Shown here: positions 44,931 through 52,827 of the stretch, one piece after another | How the letters are laid out: every line of letters begins with the position of its first letter | Position numbering within the stretch: position 1 is the stretch's first letter | Assembly: GCF_028736215.1 (NCBI RefSeq) | Contig: NZ_CP117883.1 | Location: 1,922,001-1,986,000 of the forward strand | Length of the DNA stretch: 64,000 nucleotides | Reading direction: 5' to 3' | Source: Mucilaginibacter sp. KACC 22773 | GTDB taxonomy: Bacteria > Bacteroidota > Bacteroidia > Sphingobacteriales > Sphingobacteriaceae | The notes under the pieces: generated by a model | Databases searched by the model: none | Told to the model about the DNA's origin: nothing | Seen by the model: only the letters and a program-made list of their open reading frames with translations | Translations under genes and position numbers: made by a program

Positions 44931-45680
44931 CTAATATTTTTTAGCTCCCTGGTTACGGTTACGGTTGTTTTGGTTATTGTTGCGCGGGCCGTTGTTGTTT
45001 TGGTTATTGTTAGCACGGCCGCCACCGCCACCACGGTTGTTGTTATTGTTGTTTTGCTGGTTGTTACGGCCACGGCTGTTATTGTTGTTGTTTTGCTGGT
45101 TGTTGTTTGGCCTAAACTCAACGCGGTTAAGGTTAACGTTTTCATCCAGTTTTAAGGTGCCGCCAGATAAGGCGTATAAATCGGCAATAATGCTTTCGTC
45201 GGTAACAGAATCTTTGTTCCATTGTACGTAGGCCATTTTCATGAAATTGGCTATAGCCTGTACCATGTGGCGTTTGCGCTCCGGCTCATCAATTGCCTTG
45301 GCCTTTTCAATCATCAGCTCAATGGTTTTGCCATAGTGCTTGTATTTGATGCGCTGGTGGGGGTAACGCAGTGGTTGCGGCTTCAGGTGGATAGCCTCGG
45401 GCGTTGGTTTGGGGTAGGGGGCATCCACATCAATCTGGTAATCAGATATAATGTGCAGGTGATCCCATAGCTTGTGTTTAAAATCGGCCACATCGCGCAG
45501 GTGCGGGTTTAAAAAACCCATCAGGTCAATTACTACCTGTGCGTAGCGGTTACGTTCTTCTTTAGTGGGTAGTGCAACTATGTACTTAACCATGTTTTGT
45601 ACGTTGCGGCCATATTCCGACAGGATTAATTTATTCCTGGTTGAATTATAGTCAAATATAGGCGTGTTTTCTTGTGCCAT
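44931..45680 (-). CDS. DUF4290 protein with Asn-rich tail
   Basis: A 249-residue cytoplasmic protein. Residues 1-185 match the Bacteroidota-specific DUF4290: NSTRNKLILSEYGRNVQNMV at 12-31, PTKEERNRYAQVVIDLMG, FKHKLWDHLHIISDYQIDVD and PQPLRYPHQRIKYKHYG. Function is unknown, although the gene is widely kept near murA. The last 60 residues are low-complexity Asn/Arg/Gly (NNNNNRGGGGGR), encoded by repeated AAC/AAT codons, with Arg-Gly spots like RNA-binding tails. This tail is likely disordered and prone to length change by slippage. A good promoter pair (-33 TTTG, -7 TATATTTG) lies 100-140 bases upstream. Confidence 0.9.
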   Translation of the reverse strand: MAQENTPIFDYNSTRNKLILSEYGRNVQNMVKYIVALPTKEERNRYAQVVIDLMGFLNPHLRDVADFKHKLWDHLHIISDYQIDVDAPYPKPTPEAIHLKPQPLRYPHQRIKYKHYGKTIELMIEKAKAIDEPERKRHMVQAIANFMKMAYVQWNKDSVTDESIIADLYALSGGTLKLDENVNLNRVEFRPNNNQQNNNNNSRGRNNQQNNNNNNRGGGGGRANNNQNNNGPRNNNQNNRNRNQGAKKY

Positions 45681-45786
45681 GCAATTAATAATGTTTTAAG
45701 AAAGTTTTAAGTTAGCCATGCGTCTTTTCCCTGTGTAACAAGGGCCCAGGAGGCTAAAATTGAATTGTATTTGAATAGTAGTAACG

Positions 45787-45819
45787 CAAATATAATATTA
45801 TAGTTATATAATGTGCAAA
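45787..45819 (-). promoter_or_regulatory. Bacteroidota-type promoter for the DUF4290 gene
   Basis: Minus strand: TTTG at 45819-45816 and TATATTTG at 45794-45787, separated by 21 bases. This matches the -33/-7 pattern (TTTG, TAnnTTTG). The predicted transcript start is near 45780, giving a leader of about 100 bases. Confidence 0.5.
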
Positions 45820-45896
45820 TAAAAAAAAGAGCCGATGCCTCACGTATCAATTACATGCATTAGAAAAATATGTAATTTGCGGCAACATAACCCGCC

Positions 45897-45986
45897 TGTC
45901 ATGCTGAGGAATGAAGCATCTGTTAACCACCAAGCATGGCCAACATGCAAAGTTTGGGAATAGATGCTTCATTCCTCAGCATGACA
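45897..45986. repeat. 25-bp perfect inverted repeat (REP/MITE-like), 40-bp loop
   Basis: The left arm TGTCATGCTGAGGAATGAAG... (45897-45921) and right arm (45962-45986, ending CTCAGCATGACA) are exact complements. The element ends 30 bases before the dipeptide-epimerase start. An in-frame ATG for that gene (45911) falls inside the left arm, which argues for the later start. The GTCATGCTGAG...GAAGCAT wording is, from memory, like palindromes scattered in many Bacteroidota genomes. It occupies most of the useful part of the 45681-46015 gap. Confidence 0.7.
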
Positions 45987-46015
45987 CGGTGGGCAGAGAA
46001 ACGAATACCGTATCC

Positions 46016-47125
46016 ATGCAAAACAAACTACTCATTACTCATATCGATGTTTATCGTTTTAGCATCCCCATGGAGCCGTTCACTATTGCCACCGGCACTA
46101 TGGACCATGCTCAAAATGTGTTTATCCGGGTGCATACCGATGCCGGGTTTTACGGGGTGGGCGAGTGCTCGGCCTTCCCGATGATTGTGGGCGAAACGCA
46201 GGATACCTGCCTGGTGATGGCTAAAGATTTTGCCCGGCTGTGGATTGGTAAAGATGCGCTTGATATACCCGCACGCATGCAGCAGCTTCACGCCGCCGCC
46301 GCAGGCAATACCACCATTAAAAGCGCCTTTGACATTGCCCTGCACGATTTAGCTGCCAAAAATGCCGGCTTGCCATTATACCGGTTTTTAGGCGGCGAAA
46401 AACGCATTGTGGAATCAGATATCACCATTGGCATTGATAGCCCGCCAACTATGGCCATGAAGGCGTTGTACTTTAAAGCCTCGGGGGCAAATATTTTGAA
46501 GGTAAAACTGGGCAAAAATGCAGCTGCCGATGTGGAACGGGTTAAACAGATCCGCGAAGCGGTTGGCCCCGAAATGCTCATCCGCATTGATGCCAACCAG
46601 GGCTGGAGCTTTGACGATGCCGTTTTTGCCCTGCAGGCGATGGGCGAGTACAACGTTGAATTTTGCGAACAGCCCATGCGCACCTGGTACGATGACCGCC
46701 TGCCTGAACTGATGCAGCTATCGCCCGTAAAAATTATGGCCGACGAAAGCGTATACAACCACCACGATGCCCGCAAACAGATCAACAGCGGCAGCTGCCA
46801 CTATATCAATATCAAAATGGCCAAATCGGGCGGACTGCTCGAAGCCAAAGCCATCCACGACGAAGCCGCATCCAAAGGCATTGCCTGTATGATGGGCGGG
46901 ATGCTGGAAAGCCGTATAGCCCTGAGCGCCAAGCTCCATTTTGTATACGCCAGCCCCAACATTAAATTTTACGATATGGACACCTGCATGCTGGGTCACC
47001 TGGTTGACCCCTGCATTGGCGGTGTTGCTTATGATGGCTATAAATTGAATATTGACGACGCAATAGGCATTGGCGCCGATGCGGATGACGAGTTTTTGAA
47101 GAGCTGCGGGCATTTTAGGGTGTAG
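46016..47125 (+). CDS. Dipeptide epimerase of the enolase superfamily (L-Ala-D/L-Glu epimerase-like)
   Basis: About 369 residues from the ATG giving MQNKLLITHIDVYRF; the earlier in-frame ATG lies in a palindromic repeat. The enolase-superfamily capping domain (1-120) is followed by the barrel with its catalytic set: KVKLG (KxK base), IDANQGW and FCEQPM (metal-binding Asp and Glu), ADESVYN (third metal ligand) and INIKMAKSGGL (second catalytic Lys). Ends with the MMGGMLESRIALSA substrate loop. Members epimerise L-Ala-D-Glu from recycled peptidoglycan, or other dipeptides. No ldcA or mpp partner gene is adjacent, so muropeptide recycling is inferred from family. The stop codon runs straight into a dispersed repeat. 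Confidence 0.9.
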   Translation: MQNKLLITHIDVYRFSIPMEPFTIATGTMDHAQNVFIRVHTDAGFYGVGECSAFPMIVGETQDTCLVMAKDFARLWIGKDALDIPARMQQLHAAAAGNTTIKSAFDIALHDLAAKNAGLPLYRFLGGEKRIVESDITIGIDSPPTMAMKALYFKASGANILKVKLGKNAAADVERVKQIREAVGPEMLIRIDANQGWSFDDAVFALQAMGEYNVEFCEQPMRTWYDDRLPELMQLSPVKIMADESVYNHHDARKQINSGSCHYINIKMAKSGGLLEAKAIHDEAASKGIACMMGGMLESRIALSAKLHFVYASPNIKFYDMDTCMLGHLVDPCIGGVAYDGYKLNIDDAIGIGADADDEFLKSCGHFRV

Positions 47126-47126
47126 G

Positions 47127-47350
47127 CGGCGAAGACTCATCCGCCAGCCCGCCTTTGGCGGGCGGCACCCTCTCTCCGGCTATCGCCGCATAGAGGGGCT
47201 TGGAAGGGGAATTGCGGTCGGTTTTGCCACATCCAAAAGTACGAATGGTGATATTAATAATTATTCAAAATGCCATTGTTCAAGCCCCTCTTTCCGCGGC
47301 GAAGCGAAGAGAGGGTGACGGGCGAAGCATAGTCGGGTGAGTCTTCGCTG
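47127..47350. repeat. Dispersed long palindrome, family 'GACTCACCC...CCCTCTC', copy B
   Basis: Begins two bases after the epimerase stop. Ends GCGAAGACTCATCC and GGGTGAGTCTTCGC are near complements; internal hairpins use GCCCGCC-TTT-GGCGGGC and CCCTCTC/GAGAGGG. The right 80 bases are close to the right end of copy A (14321-14400), including the flank CCATGC. It accounts for most of the gap before the GNAT gene. Confidence 0.65.
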
Positions 47351-47421
47351 CCATGCAAAACCCGTGCTCAACTACCCTTAGTACATTAAACACAACTATA
47401 ACAAAATAACCAAACCACTCC

Positions 47422-47880
47422 ATGCAAATCCGCCCCGCTACCCTCACCGATATCCCGGCCCTGCTGCAATTTGAGCAGGGCGTTATCACTGCCGAGCGCC
47501 CCTTCGATCCAACGCTGGTGCCCGGCGACATCAAATATTACGACCTGGAAATGTTTATCACTTCGCCCGATGTGGAACTTTTAGTGGCCGAATTGGACGG
47601 CCAACTGGTAGGCAGCGGCTACGCCCGCATTAAACAAAGCGAAAAGGTTTATTTTGATTTTGAACGCTTTGCCTATCTTGGTTTTATGTACGTTTTGCCG
47701 CAACACAGAGGCAAGGGAATTAATAAACTGATCATCGACAGGTTAAAAGAATGGGCCAAAGCACAAGGCCTCACCGAATTACGCTTGCAGGTTTATGCTG
47801 ATAACGAAGGCGCTGTACGGGCTTATGAAAAAGTTGGGTTTGGGAAACATATGGTGGAGATGCGGATGGGATTGGAGTGA
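47422..47880 (+). CDS. GNAT-family N-acetyltransferase
   Basis: A 152-residue acetyl-CoA-dependent transferase. Fold and motif order are typical: MQIRPATLTDIPALLQFEQ at the N-terminus, the strand AYLGFMYVLPQHRGKGINKLI with the pyrophosphate-binding QHRGKG loop (about 95), and the C-terminal LRLQVYADNEGAVRAYEKVGF. Substrate not readable: could be an amine, a protein N-terminus or a small metabolite. It stands between a dispersed repeat and a small unknown gene 22 bases downstream, so the two may be cotranscribed. Confidence 0.9.
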   Translation: MQIRPATLTDIPALLQFEQGVITAERPFDPTLVPGDIKYYDLEMFITSPDVELLVAELDGQLVGSGYARIKQSEKVYFDFERFAYLGFMYVLPQHRGKGINKLIIDRLKEWAKAQGLTELRLQVYADNEGAVRAYEKVGFGKHMVEMRMGLE

Positions 47881-47902
47881 GGGACCGATAACAAAGGGAT
47901 AA

Positions 47903-48136
47903 ATGATGGAAAGGAAAGAATTAGAAGTGTTTTTAATTAATAAAAATATAAGGCCAGATACTTATTCACTCAATGGGGGCTTGCCTAATGAAGCCTATTG
48001 TCTTGACGAAAAAAATGGTATTTGGAAAACTTATTACAGCGAGCGGGGATCGGCGGTATCTGTAAAAGAGTTCGATTCGGAAAATGATGCATGTGAATAT
48101 TTTTTAAAGTGGTTAATAGATGATCCTGCTATCTGA
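47903..48136 (+). CDS. Small acidic protein, possibly immunity-protein-like
   Basis: A 77-residue protein with ATG-ATG double start; the second (47906) is equally possible. Text reads RKELEVFLINKNIRPDTYSL, then GGLPNEAYCLDEKNGIWKTY, YSERGSAVSVKEFDSENDAC and EYFLKWL. The 'YSERG...EFDSENDACEYF' pattern resembles small immunity-like proteins (such as Imm59-type) that neutralise polymorphic toxins, but I see no toxin gene beside it and cannot confirm. The pattern may be present in unrelated small proteins. It is likely expressed with the GNAT gene (22-base gap). Confidence 0.5.
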   Translation: MMERKELEVFLINKNIRPDTYSLNGGLPNEAYCLDEKNGIWKTYYSERGSAVSVKEFDSENDACEYFLKWLIDDPAI

Positions 48137-48162
48137 TTCTCTTACTTTGGATAATTATGCCT

Positions 48163-48283
48163 GTAGTCTCCAGACCACAGGATGCAGTGAAGTTATCGTT
48201 AATATTGTAGCTGTTTTTGAAGTGCTCCGCTGTTTGCGGGGAACTCAAACAGCGGAACACTACAGACATCGTGGGGAGACTAC
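48163..48283. repeat. Palindromic intergenic element with strong 16-bp hairpin
   Basis: Outer arms GTAGTCTCC (48163-48171) / GGAGACTAC (48275-48283) enclose a 15-of-16 hairpin AGTGCTCCGCTGTTTG / CAAACAGCGGAACACT (48221-48236, 48246-48261). The preceding 12 bases TATGCCTGTAGT recur at 49927-49938. The rest of 48137-48507 (to the beta-lactamase start) shows no gene. Confidence 0.5.
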
Positions 48284-48478
48284 TAGGTATTTAAAGCAGT
48301 TGTTTCGCGAATAGAGTACGCAATGCCGTTCAGAAATCGAAACAGTGGAACACTACCAACAACAGGAGGGCAATTCGAGTTGTTATAGACCGATCAAATC
48401 CGTCGTAACCGCGCATACCTCAAAGCGCGTTAAGCGCAGGATCTGGACAGCGGGGGATAGTCAATCCTATTGAAAACC

Positions 48479-48486
48479 TATATTTG
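48479..48486 (+). promoter_or_regulatory. Probable -7 promoter element of the beta-lactamase gene
   Basis: TATATTTG, an exact TAnnTTTG match, ends 21 bases before the ATG at 48508 and overlaps the TTG (48484) that would otherwise be an in-frame start, so that TTG is not used. No TTTG at the expected -33 place. Confidence 0.45.
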
Positions 48487-48507
48487 CCGACAATAAATTA
48501 TAAACGA

Positions 48508-49881
48508 ATGCTTCATTGCAAATCATACTCCGCGACTTTTCTGCTGTTACTATTATCTTTTATCGCGTCTGCACAGAATTCGAACCACAAGCATCTGCGG
48601 GCCGAGATAACCCGGCTGGCGAAATCCACCTCCGGCAAAGTAGGCGTGTCAATAAAATTGCTGGAAGATAATGATACCCTCAGTTTTAATAATGGACAGC
48701 ATTACCCGATGCAAAGTGTTTTTAAATTCCCCATCGCCGTGAGTTTACTACGTGCAGTTGATAAGGACGGCATCAGCCTTGATCAAAAAGTGCTGATAAC
48801 CAAAGCAGAGTTGCATAAAACCGTAAGCGCACTACGGGAAAAATACCCTGAAGGCAATGTTGAAGTTTCCATTAGAGAGATACTAACCGATATGGTCACC
48901 CTTAGCGACAATAATGCCTGCGATATTTTAATGAAACTTTTAGGAGGCCCAGAAAAAATAACGAAAGATATTCACTCCATAGGCGTAAGCCATTTACAGA
49001 TTAAAGGCAATGAAGCCGAAATGCAGGCTGATTGGGGGCTTCAATACAAAAGCTGGTCGACGCCATCGGCCCAGATGCAATTGTTGGGTTTAATTTTTAA
49101 GCGAGCGGTGCTATCAAAAAAAAGCAATGATTTGCTGATGCAGCTGATGTTATCAACCTATGTAGCATCGGGCCGCATTAGGGCCGGGCTGCCAAAGGGG
49201 ACGCCGCTTGCACACAGGAGCGGTACTTCCGGAACAAACGAACAGGGTTTGTCGCCGGCAACAAACGATGTGGGCATTATCACATTGCCTGATGGCAGAC
49301 ACCTGGCTGTCGCCATTTTTTTAATGGATTCGTATAGTGACGCCAGGAAAAGAGATTTGCTGATCGCCGATATTGCCAAAGCTACTTATGATGAATTCTC
49401 CCCTGGCGTCGACCAATTAAAAAAATACCGGGAAAGCGTTTTGAAACAAGGAACGTCAAACTTAAAATCCGATTGGGATATACGGGAATACTACCGTACC
49501 CTGGTCGCGCTCGATTCTGCCTATTATAATATTGCTCCCGACAGTCTCACCCGGTCGCAAATGGCGAATCACTACAACAGTCTTGCCTGGTACAGCATTG
49601 TTACTCAAAAACTCGATAACGTAAAATACTACCTGGATCAAAGTTTAAAATTTGAACCAGGCTACGTATATCCACAAGCTAATTTGCCCCTGCTTCTATT
49701 ATTACAAGGCCATTACCCCGAGGCAGAGGCACTTTATTTAAAATACAGGAATAGGCCCTTTGATAAAACCCATGCAACCTATAAAGAAGAGTTTCTTGAG
49801 GATTTTGGTGAATTGGAAAAGGTGGGAATTGTAAATGACGACATCAAAAAGATTACCCGGCGGTTGAATTCGAAAAACTAA
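48508..49881 (+). CDS. Class A beta-lactamase (PER/CfxA-like) with C-terminal TPR-like extension
   Basis: A 457-residue exported protein (signal peptide 1-23). Residues about 25-300 are a class A serine beta-lactamase of the A2 (PER/VEB/CfxA) kind: MQSVFKFPIA with Ser70-x-x-Lys73, SDNNACDIL (133-135, SDN loop), NEAEMQADWGLQYKSW with the Glu of the omega region, and HRSGTSGT at 236-243 in place of KTG. The Arg-Ser-Gly form of that third motif is also found in CARB enzymes. The remaining 155 residues (300-457) are not part of any standard beta-lactamase (usual length about 290-310). They look helical with TPR-like pairs (YNSLAWYSIVTQKLDNVKYY, LPLLLLLQGHYPEAEALYLK). Substrate profile cannot be predicted; resistance is possible. 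Confidence 0.85.
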   Translation: MLHCKSYSATFLLLLLSFIASAQNSNHKHLRAEITRLAKSTSGKVGVSIKLLEDNDTLSFNNGQHYPMQSVFKFPIAVSLLRAVDKDGISLDQKVLITKAELHKTVSALREKYPEGNVEVSIREILTDMVTLSDNNACDILMKLLGGPEKITKDIHSIGVSHLQIKGNEAEMQADWGLQYKSWSTPSAQMQLLGLIFKRAVLSKKSNDLLMQLMLSTYVASGRIRAGLPKGTPLAHRSGTSGTNEQGLSPATNDVGIITLPDGRHLAVAIFLMDSYSDARKRDLLIADIAKATYDEFSPGVDQLKKYRESVLKQGTSNLKSDWDIREYYRTLVALDSAYYNIAPDSLTRSQMANHYNSLAWYSIVTQKLDNVKYYLDQSLKFEPGYVYPQANLPLLLLLQGHYPEAEALYLKYRNRPFDKTHATYKEEFLEDFGELEKVGIVNDDIKKITRRLNSKN

Positions 49882-49900
49882 CATCATTGCAATTGCCGCT

Positions 49901-49950
49901 GTTCGAAGTCTCTGACTTCGAACGTCTATGCCTGTAGTTTGCAACTACAG
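49901..49950. repeat. Two adjacent perfect hairpins downstream of the beta-lactamase
   Basis: GTTCGAAGTC-TCT-GACTTCGAAC (49901-49923) and CTGTAGTT-TGC-AACTACAG (49932-49950), both perfect. They may serve as terminator or be part of a dispersed element, since TATGCCTGTAGT also occurs at 48156-48167. The following 49951-50307 shows only AT-rich leader DNA with no gene. Confidence 0.5.
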
Positions 49951-50307
49951 TAACCGCATCTTATAATTATCTGCAAAAATATCATGGTCAAAAAAGGCTC
50001 CGTTATCCACGATCATCAAGCAGTTTATTATATGACATTTACAATTGTGGGTTGGATAGACTGATTCATCCGGCAGCAATACCACGATTTGGTAATTGAA
50101 TCGTTAAAATATTGTCAGCAAAAAAAAGGCTGCACCTTCATGCATATGTAATTATAAGCAACCATGTTCATTTAATAGCATCCGTTGATGAAGGTTTTAC
50201 TTGAAGTGAATTCGTCCATACCACCCAATTCAAAATAACTCCTGCCATATTCAAATCAGCGTATCTTAACCAGGGTTTAAAAGCTTTACTTTGTTGCATA
50301 AAATCAA

Positions 50308-52059
50308 ATGGAGCTGATGCGCAGTATCATCATATTTATATTTTGTGCTTTCCTGGGGCTTTGCTGCCAGGCGCAAAAGCCGGTAATGTACCTGGATAGT
50401 ATCAACCCGGTCATCCGGTACGATAGTCATGGCGACTCTATCCGGAAGTATTTTTCCATGACATTTTTTAATTACCAAAGCTTTCACCCTAAAAATAAAA
50501 AAGTGCTGCTTACCGCATTTTACTCCAATAAACTGGCGGTAAACTATCGGCAGGCTGTACAAAAAATACCCAGGCTAAAGGAATATGGCAACCCCGGGTC
50601 GCAATCATATATTCAAAATTTTGATGGCTATGCGGGCAGATATGCCATCCCTATTTTTGATTCGTCGGGGATAGTCATAACCGTTAATGGCATTAACCCG
50701 CAAAACGTAAACCAATTTCAATTCAGGGTTATAGAGGATAAGCAGAAAGTGGTATTACCTTGGACAAAGCCAAAGTTGTTTTGCAAAGCCTACCTGATGA
50801 CTCAAATTGCCGAAATCGGTACGATTGATGAGCTATCTGCATATTTAGGCCAATTTAAAGAGGCCTATGGCAAAGCGCTCACCTTCCAGGTACGCAGGAT
50901 TAATACGCCCGATAGTATTGAATCTTCTATCTCGGCGTATTGGGTAAAATGGCAGCCAAGGGTTGTAGGCGTATTCACGTTTTCGCAGCTCCCCGAATTT
51001 TTAAGCCTTTTTAAAAAGCAATGGAGAAGCCCATTGGAAGACCCAAGCCAAAGCGATTGGAGTAAGGACACTGTTTTGTTGAAGTTGAGAAAAGACTTCC
51101 GGTACAACGAAAATAACCTGATTTTTTATTTGGATGATATTATTAAGTCGCGAAGTATTATTGAATATAACCTGGTGAACGGAAAAGACAGCACCGGCTG
51201 GACGGTTAATGATTTTGATTTTAACTTAGTGTGGCTCAAAAATCTGTCGCCAGGGCATTATCAGTTAAAAATACGTTATAGCGTACAGCGCAATAATATT
51301 TGCACCTATGCATTTACTGTAACAGCAGCCTGGTATCAAACGGTATGGGCAAAAGTAGCCTTAAGTATGCTTGTTGTATTTGCCGTCGGGTTTGTACTGC
51401 TACTCTGGCGATCAAGGAAGCAGACAGCAAAGCTTAAAGAAGAAAGTACCTTAAAGCAATTGGTACAAACCGAGCTCAGGTCCATCCGGTCGCAATTTAA
51501 CCCGCATTTTGTGTTTAATGCCCTTAGCTCCATACAAGGGCTTATCACCAAAAACGATTCGCAAAACGCGTCGAAATATTTAATTGAGTTTAGCAATCTA
51601 ATGCGCGATTCACTGAAAGCCAGTGACAAGGAATTTGTAAACATTTTTACCGAAATAAAGATATTGGAAAACTACCTGGCACTCGAAAAACTACGGTTTG
51701 GCTTCGATTATCAAATTAAAGTGAGCAGAGAAATAGATGCCAGCGCCATTGAAATGCCCGCTTTATTTTTACAACCCCTGGTAGAGAATGCGGTAAAGCA
51801 TGGTATATCGGCCCTGCAGGAAAACGGGCAACTGATTGTGCTGTTTGAGAAATTGGATAACGACATGGTAGTTACTGTAAATGATAATGGCAAAGGCTTT
51901 AACCCCAATGATAACGCTAACGGCTTTGGCCTTCAGCTAACCAAAGAGCGCATAAAATTGTTGAACCAGACATTGAACGGGCAGCACATAGAGTTTTTGG
52001 TAAAACGGACGGATAATGTAACCCAGGTTATTATCCATTTTAAAAATTGGCTAATATGA
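50308..52059 (+). CDS. LytS/YehU-type sensor histidine kinase
   Basis: A 583-residue kinase with a signal peptide (1-22), a periplasmic sensor region of about 320 residues of unrecognised fold, one membrane span (about 348-368: VALSMLVVFAVGFVLLLW) and a cytoplasmic His_kinase (PF06580-type) domain. That domain carries SQFNPHFVFNALSSIQGL with the phospho-His and, near 490, LFLQPLVENAVKHG, then NDNGKGF and GFGLQLTKERI (HATPase). The end of the sensor part (LSPGHYQLKIRY) looks like the closing strand of a Y_Y_Y-type domain. The next gene overlaps by four bases (ATGA), the usual LytTR partner order. Stimulus unknown. Confidence 0.92.
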   Translation: MELMRSIIIFIFCAFLGLCCQAQKPVMYLDSINPVIRYDSHGDSIRKYFSMTFFNYQSFHPKNKKVLLTAFYSNKLAVNYRQAVQKIPRLKEYGNPGSQSYIQNFDGYAGRYAIPIFDSSGIVITVNGINPQNVNQFQFRVIEDKQKVVLPWTKPKLFCKAYLMTQIAEIGTIDELSAYLGQFKEAYGKALTFQVRRINTPDSIESSISAYWVKWQPRVVGVFTFSQLPEFLSLFKKQWRSPLEDPSQSDWSKDTVLLKLRKDFRYNENNLIFYLDDIIKSRSIIEYNLVNGKDSTGWTVNDFDFNLVWLKNLSPGHYQLKIRYSVQRNNICTYAFTVTAAWYQTVWAKVALSMLVVFAVGFVLLLWRSRKQTAKLKEESTLKQLVQTELRSIRSQFNPHFVFNALSSIQGLITKNDSQNASKYLIEFSNLMRDSLKASDKEFVNIFTEIKILENYLALEKLRFGFDYQIKVSREIDASAIEMPALFLQPLVENAVKHGISALQENGQLIVLFEKLDNDMVVTVNDNGKGFNPNDNANGFGLQLTKERIKLLNQTLNGQHIEFLVKRTDNVTQVIIHFKNWLI

Positions 52060-52814
52060 TACGAGCGGTAATTATAGACGACGAAAAAAACAATATCGAA
52101 AATATTGTGCACCTGTTAAAAAAGAATGAGCTGCCGGTAACAGTTGTGGGCACAGCCACCAATGCCGATGACGGGGTTAGTTTGATTACAGCAAGCAATC
52201 CCGATTTGTTGTTCTTAGATATCCAGATGCCGGATAAGAATGGCTTTGAAGTGCTTAAAGCTTTGCCACATCAACAGTTTGAAGTTGTTTTTGTTACCGC
52301 GTTTGACAATTACGGGATACAGGCCGTTAAATTTTCGGCTATAGATTATTTGCTGAAGCCGATAGATCCGGAAGAATTAAAAGCATCGGTAAGCAAAGTG
52401 GAGGCTAAACTGATGCAAAAGAAGGCTAACCTGCAGCTTGAAAACTTAATGGAATTTATAAAAGATAAGGACGCGAAAAAGGATCACAAATTGGCCCTGT
52501 CTTCAACTAAAGAGATCAGGTTTGTGCACACCGGGGATATCATCCGTTGCGAATCATCAAATGCTTACACCCAGTTCTTTTTATCAGACGGAACAAGTAT
52601 TATGGTATCAAAACCAATTTTTGAATACGACGAATTATTAAGCAGCTACGATTTTATCAGGTGCCATCAATCGCACCTGGTGAATATAAAGTTTATCAAA
52701 AGTTTACTCAAGGAAGATTCGGGCTATTTATTAATGGACGATAATACCCGCATCCCCATCTCCAGGAACAAAAAAGAGAACGTAATAAAACGCTTACACA
52801 CTATAAAAAAATAA
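52056..52814 (+). CDS. LytTR-family response regulator
   Basis: A 252-residue regulator; start at the ATG that overlaps the kinase stop (ATGA), three codons after the first possible TTG. Receiver domain 1-120: IIDDEKNNIEN, phospho-Asp in LLFLDIQMPDKNGFEV, Thr in VVFVTAFDN and Lys in YLLKPIDPEEL. A linker helix (about 130-150) leads to a LytTR DNA-binding domain (about 155-250: IRFVHTGDIIRCESSNAYTQ, FIRCHQSHLVNIKFIK). These regulators bind direct repeats upstream of surface and stress genes; the downstream thioredoxin-like gene is the most likely target here, since only 13 bases separate them. Confidence 0.93.
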   Translation: MIRAVIIDDEKNNIENIVHLLKKNELPVTVVGTATNADDGVSLITASNPDLLFLDIQMPDKNGFEVLKALPHQQFEVVFVTAFDNYGIQAVKFSAIDYLLKPIDPEELKASVSKVEAKLMQKKANLQLENLMEFIKDKDAKKDHKLALSSTKEIRFVHTGDIIRCESSNAYTQFFLSDGTSIMVSKPIFEYDELLSSYDFIRCHQSHLVNIKFIKSLLKEDSGYLLMDDNTRIPISRNKKENVIKRLHTIKK

Positions 52815-52827
52815 AAAAAATCATATC

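Noticed and set aside
44897..45155. Thr-, Leu- or Val-rich open frames on both strands over the DUF4290 tail
   Set aside because: They arise from the repeated AAC/AAT codons of the real gene read in other frames.
48120..48314. 64-codon frame across the palindromic element after the small acidic gene
   Set aside because: It lies on hairpin sequence and shows no protein-like character.
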